A stretch of DNA of 7,056 nucleotides from CAYTQK01 sp964439745 (GTDB lineage Bacteria; Desulfobacterota; Desulfobacteria; Desulfobacterales; Desulfosudaceae), in NCBI GenBank assembly GCA_964439745.1, contig CAYTQK010000181.1, positions 1 through 7,056 on the forward strand. Direction: 5' to 3'. A program made the translations under genes and the position numbers. Shown piece by piece: positions 5,908 through 7,056 of this stretch; position 1 is the first letter of the stretch; each line of letters opens with the position of its first letter. The notes under the pieces are model-generated. The model searched no databases and was not told the origin of the DNA. It saw only the letters and a program-made list of their open reading frames with translations.

Positions 5908-6917
5908 ACTTCATTGACGAAGCCACAATTACCGTCGCCTCCGGCAAGGGGGGCCCCGGCTGCGTCAGCTTTCGACGGGAACGCTTTATTCCCCGGGGCG
6001 GACCGGACGGCGGCGACGGCGGTAAAGGCGGCGACCTGATCTTCCAGGTCGATCCCGGCCTGCGCACCCTGCACCACTTCAAAGCAAAAAGACGATTCTT
6101 CGCGGAAAACGGCCGACCCGGCGAAGGCAAGCAGAAAACCGGCAAAAGCGGCCGGGATCTGGTGGTCTTCCTTCCGCCCGGAACCATTATCAGTGACGCG
6201 GAGACCGGCACGGTTCTCCGGGACATGGTGGTGCCGGAAGAGCCGTTTCGATTCCTGGCCGGGGGCCGCGGCGGCAAAGGCAACCGCCATTTTACCTCTT
6301 CCACCCATCGCTCCCCCCGCTTCGCCCAGCCGGGCGAACCCGGCCGGGAAACCGTGGTCAGGCTGGAGCTGAAACTGCTGGCCGACGTCGGCATTATCGG
6401 CCTGCCCAATGCCGGCAAATCCACCCTCCTGCGTGTCCTTTCTGCGGCCCGGCCCGCGGTCGGTGATTATCCCTTTACCACGCTTTCCCCCCACCTGGGC
6501 ATGGTCTTTCTGGGAGACAGCGAGCCCATTGCCGTTGCCGATATCCCCGGCCTGATAGAAGGAGCCCATCAGGGTTCCGGCCTGGGTATCAAATTTTTAA
6601 AGCACATCGAGCGGACCCGGCTGCTGGTCCACCTGCTCGATGCCGCCGCCATCGAGGAAGACGATCCCCTGGCCGCCTTTGGCGTCGTCAACAACGAGCT
6701 GGCCCGTTACAGCACCAAGCTGGCGAAAATGCCGCAGGTAGTGGTCCTGAACAAGATGGACGTACCTGATGCCCGCCTGCGCGCGGAAGCATTCCTGTCC
6801 GCCGTCCCGGAAAAAAAATGCTTCTGCATTTCCGCGGCAGCCAACCAGGAGGTGGAGGCTTTAAAAAAATATCTGTTTGCGGTATTATCTCAGCAGAGCC
6901 GTGGGGGTGGGGACTGA
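5904..6917 (+). CDS. obgE: Obg family GTPase (ribosome assembly)
   Basis: A 337-residue GTPase of the Obg/CgtA family, which acts in 50S subunit maturation and stress response. Residues 1-158 form the glycine-rich Obg domain (FRRERFIPRGGPDGGDGG at 23-40, and a second Gly-rich stretch near 120-126). Residues 159-330 form the G domain: GLPNAGKS (166-173, P-loop), FTTL (191-194, switch I Thr), DIPGLIEGA (213-221, switch II), NKMD (283-286) and SAA (310-312). All nucleotide-binding motifs are intact. The protein stops soon after the G domain, so it has neither the acidic tail of E. coli ObgE nor the extra C-terminal domain of Firmicute Obg; short forms are known. The start is the TTG at 5904, giving the usual MNFIDEA opening. 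There is no in-frame ATG upstream and no clear ribosome site. The TTG overlaps the rpmA TGA as TTGA, so translation probably depends on ribosomes finishing rpmA. Confidence 0.97.
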   Translation: MNFIDEATITVASGKGGPGCVSFRRERFIPRGGPDGGDGGKGGDLIFQVDPGLRTLHHFKAKRRFFAENGRPGEGKQKTGKSGRDLVVFLPPGTIISDAETGTVLRDMVVPEEPFRFLAGGRGGKGNRHFTSSTHRSPRFAQPGEPGRETVVRLELKLLADVGIIGLPNAGKSTLLRVLSAARPAVGDYPFTTLSPHLGMVFLGDSEPIAVADIPGLIEGAHQGSGLGIKFLKHIERTRLLVHLLDAAAIEEDDPLAAFGVVNNELARYSTKLAKMPQVVVLNKMDVPDARLRAEAFLSAVPEKKCFCISAAANQEVEALKKYLFAVLSQQSRGGGD

Positions 6918-6963
6918 CCAGGGAGTCTTTTTCGGCCGGTCTGCACCCTGACATGCAAGCCGG

Positions 6964-6996
6964 GTTCGCCAGAATATTTCATGAAATTTTGCGAAC
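6964..6996. repeat. Imperfect inverted repeat after obg
   Basis: An outer stem gttcgc (6964-6969) / gcgaac (6991-6996) encloses the perfect 12-base palindrome ATTTCATGAAAT (6976-6987), extended with one mismatch to 6973-6990. No T-run follows directly. It may be the first of two tandem hairpins ending the operon, or a protein-binding palindrome upstream of a gene beyond the window. Confidence 0.5.
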
Positions 6997-7009
6997 AAAC
7001 TTTTGACAA

Positions 7010-7035
7010 GCCTGTAAAAAGTCTTTTTTACAGGC
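7010..7035 (+). terminator. Probable terminator of the rplU-rpmA-obg operon
   Basis: An 11-bp perfect stem (gcctgtaaaaa 7010-7020 / tttttacaggc 7025-7035) closes a 4-base loop. The downstream sequence is AT-rich with a T4 run (7045-7048) but not a clean T-tract. Because the upper stem is A/T, the reverse strand could also terminate here. It lies 92 bases after the obg stop, where an end of transcript is expected. Confidence 0.6.
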
Positions 7036-7056
7036 AGTGTTAAGTTTTAAGTGATT

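Noticed and set aside
6811..6818. A8 run near the 3' end of obg as a frameshift site or broken gene
   Set aside because: The frame stays open through NKMD and SAA motifs to a normal end for a short Obg, so there is no sign of disruption.
6818..7006. Small + strand open frame overlapping the end of obg
   Set aside because: Most of it lies in another frame of obg, no ribosome site is visible, and it runs through the inverted repeat at 6964-6996.

Overview
This window looks like ordinary chromosome from a GC-rich Gram-negative bacterium, most likely a Desulfobacterota / former Deltaproteobacteria lineage. The support is a secreted beta-barrel porin with a C-terminal aromatic residue, the rplU-rpmA-obg order, L21 and L27 of bacterial type with no leader extension on L27, and an Obg GTPase without a long C-terminal tail. 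The lineage is inferred from protein character, not from a database search. Every gene reads on the + strand.

Positions 1-976 hold a TetR/AcrR-type regulator at the left edge, followed by about 350 bases without a gene. That gap contains a GC-rich, highly foldable inverted-repeat element (638-749), a good sigma70-type promoter (794-822) and a roughly 150-base untranslated leader. Positions 977-4546 hold three cell-envelope genes: a small secreted PstS-like (phosphate-binding-protein-like) protein, an outer-membrane porin, and a methyl-accepting chemotaxis protein (MCP). The first two are tightly spaced and probably form an operon. A 16-bp perfect hairpin separates the porin from the MCP. A plausible but unproven reading is that the porin admits a small solute, the PstS-like protein meets it in the periplasm, and the MCP senses something related.

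Positions 4586-5101 encode a DUF985 / Cupin_5 family protein just behind the MCP. Positions 5168-6917 are the conserved housekeeping block rplU-rpmA-obg, with its own strong promoter. Obg starts at a TTG that overlaps the rpmA stop codon, which points to translational coupling. The window closes with two consecutive inverted repeats (6964-6996 and 7010-7035); the second is probably the end of the obg transcript.

I found no tRNA, rRNA, CRISPR array, insertion sequence, phage gene or recognisable defence system. The least explained pieces are the foldable element after tetR and the PstS-like / porin / MCP grouping.
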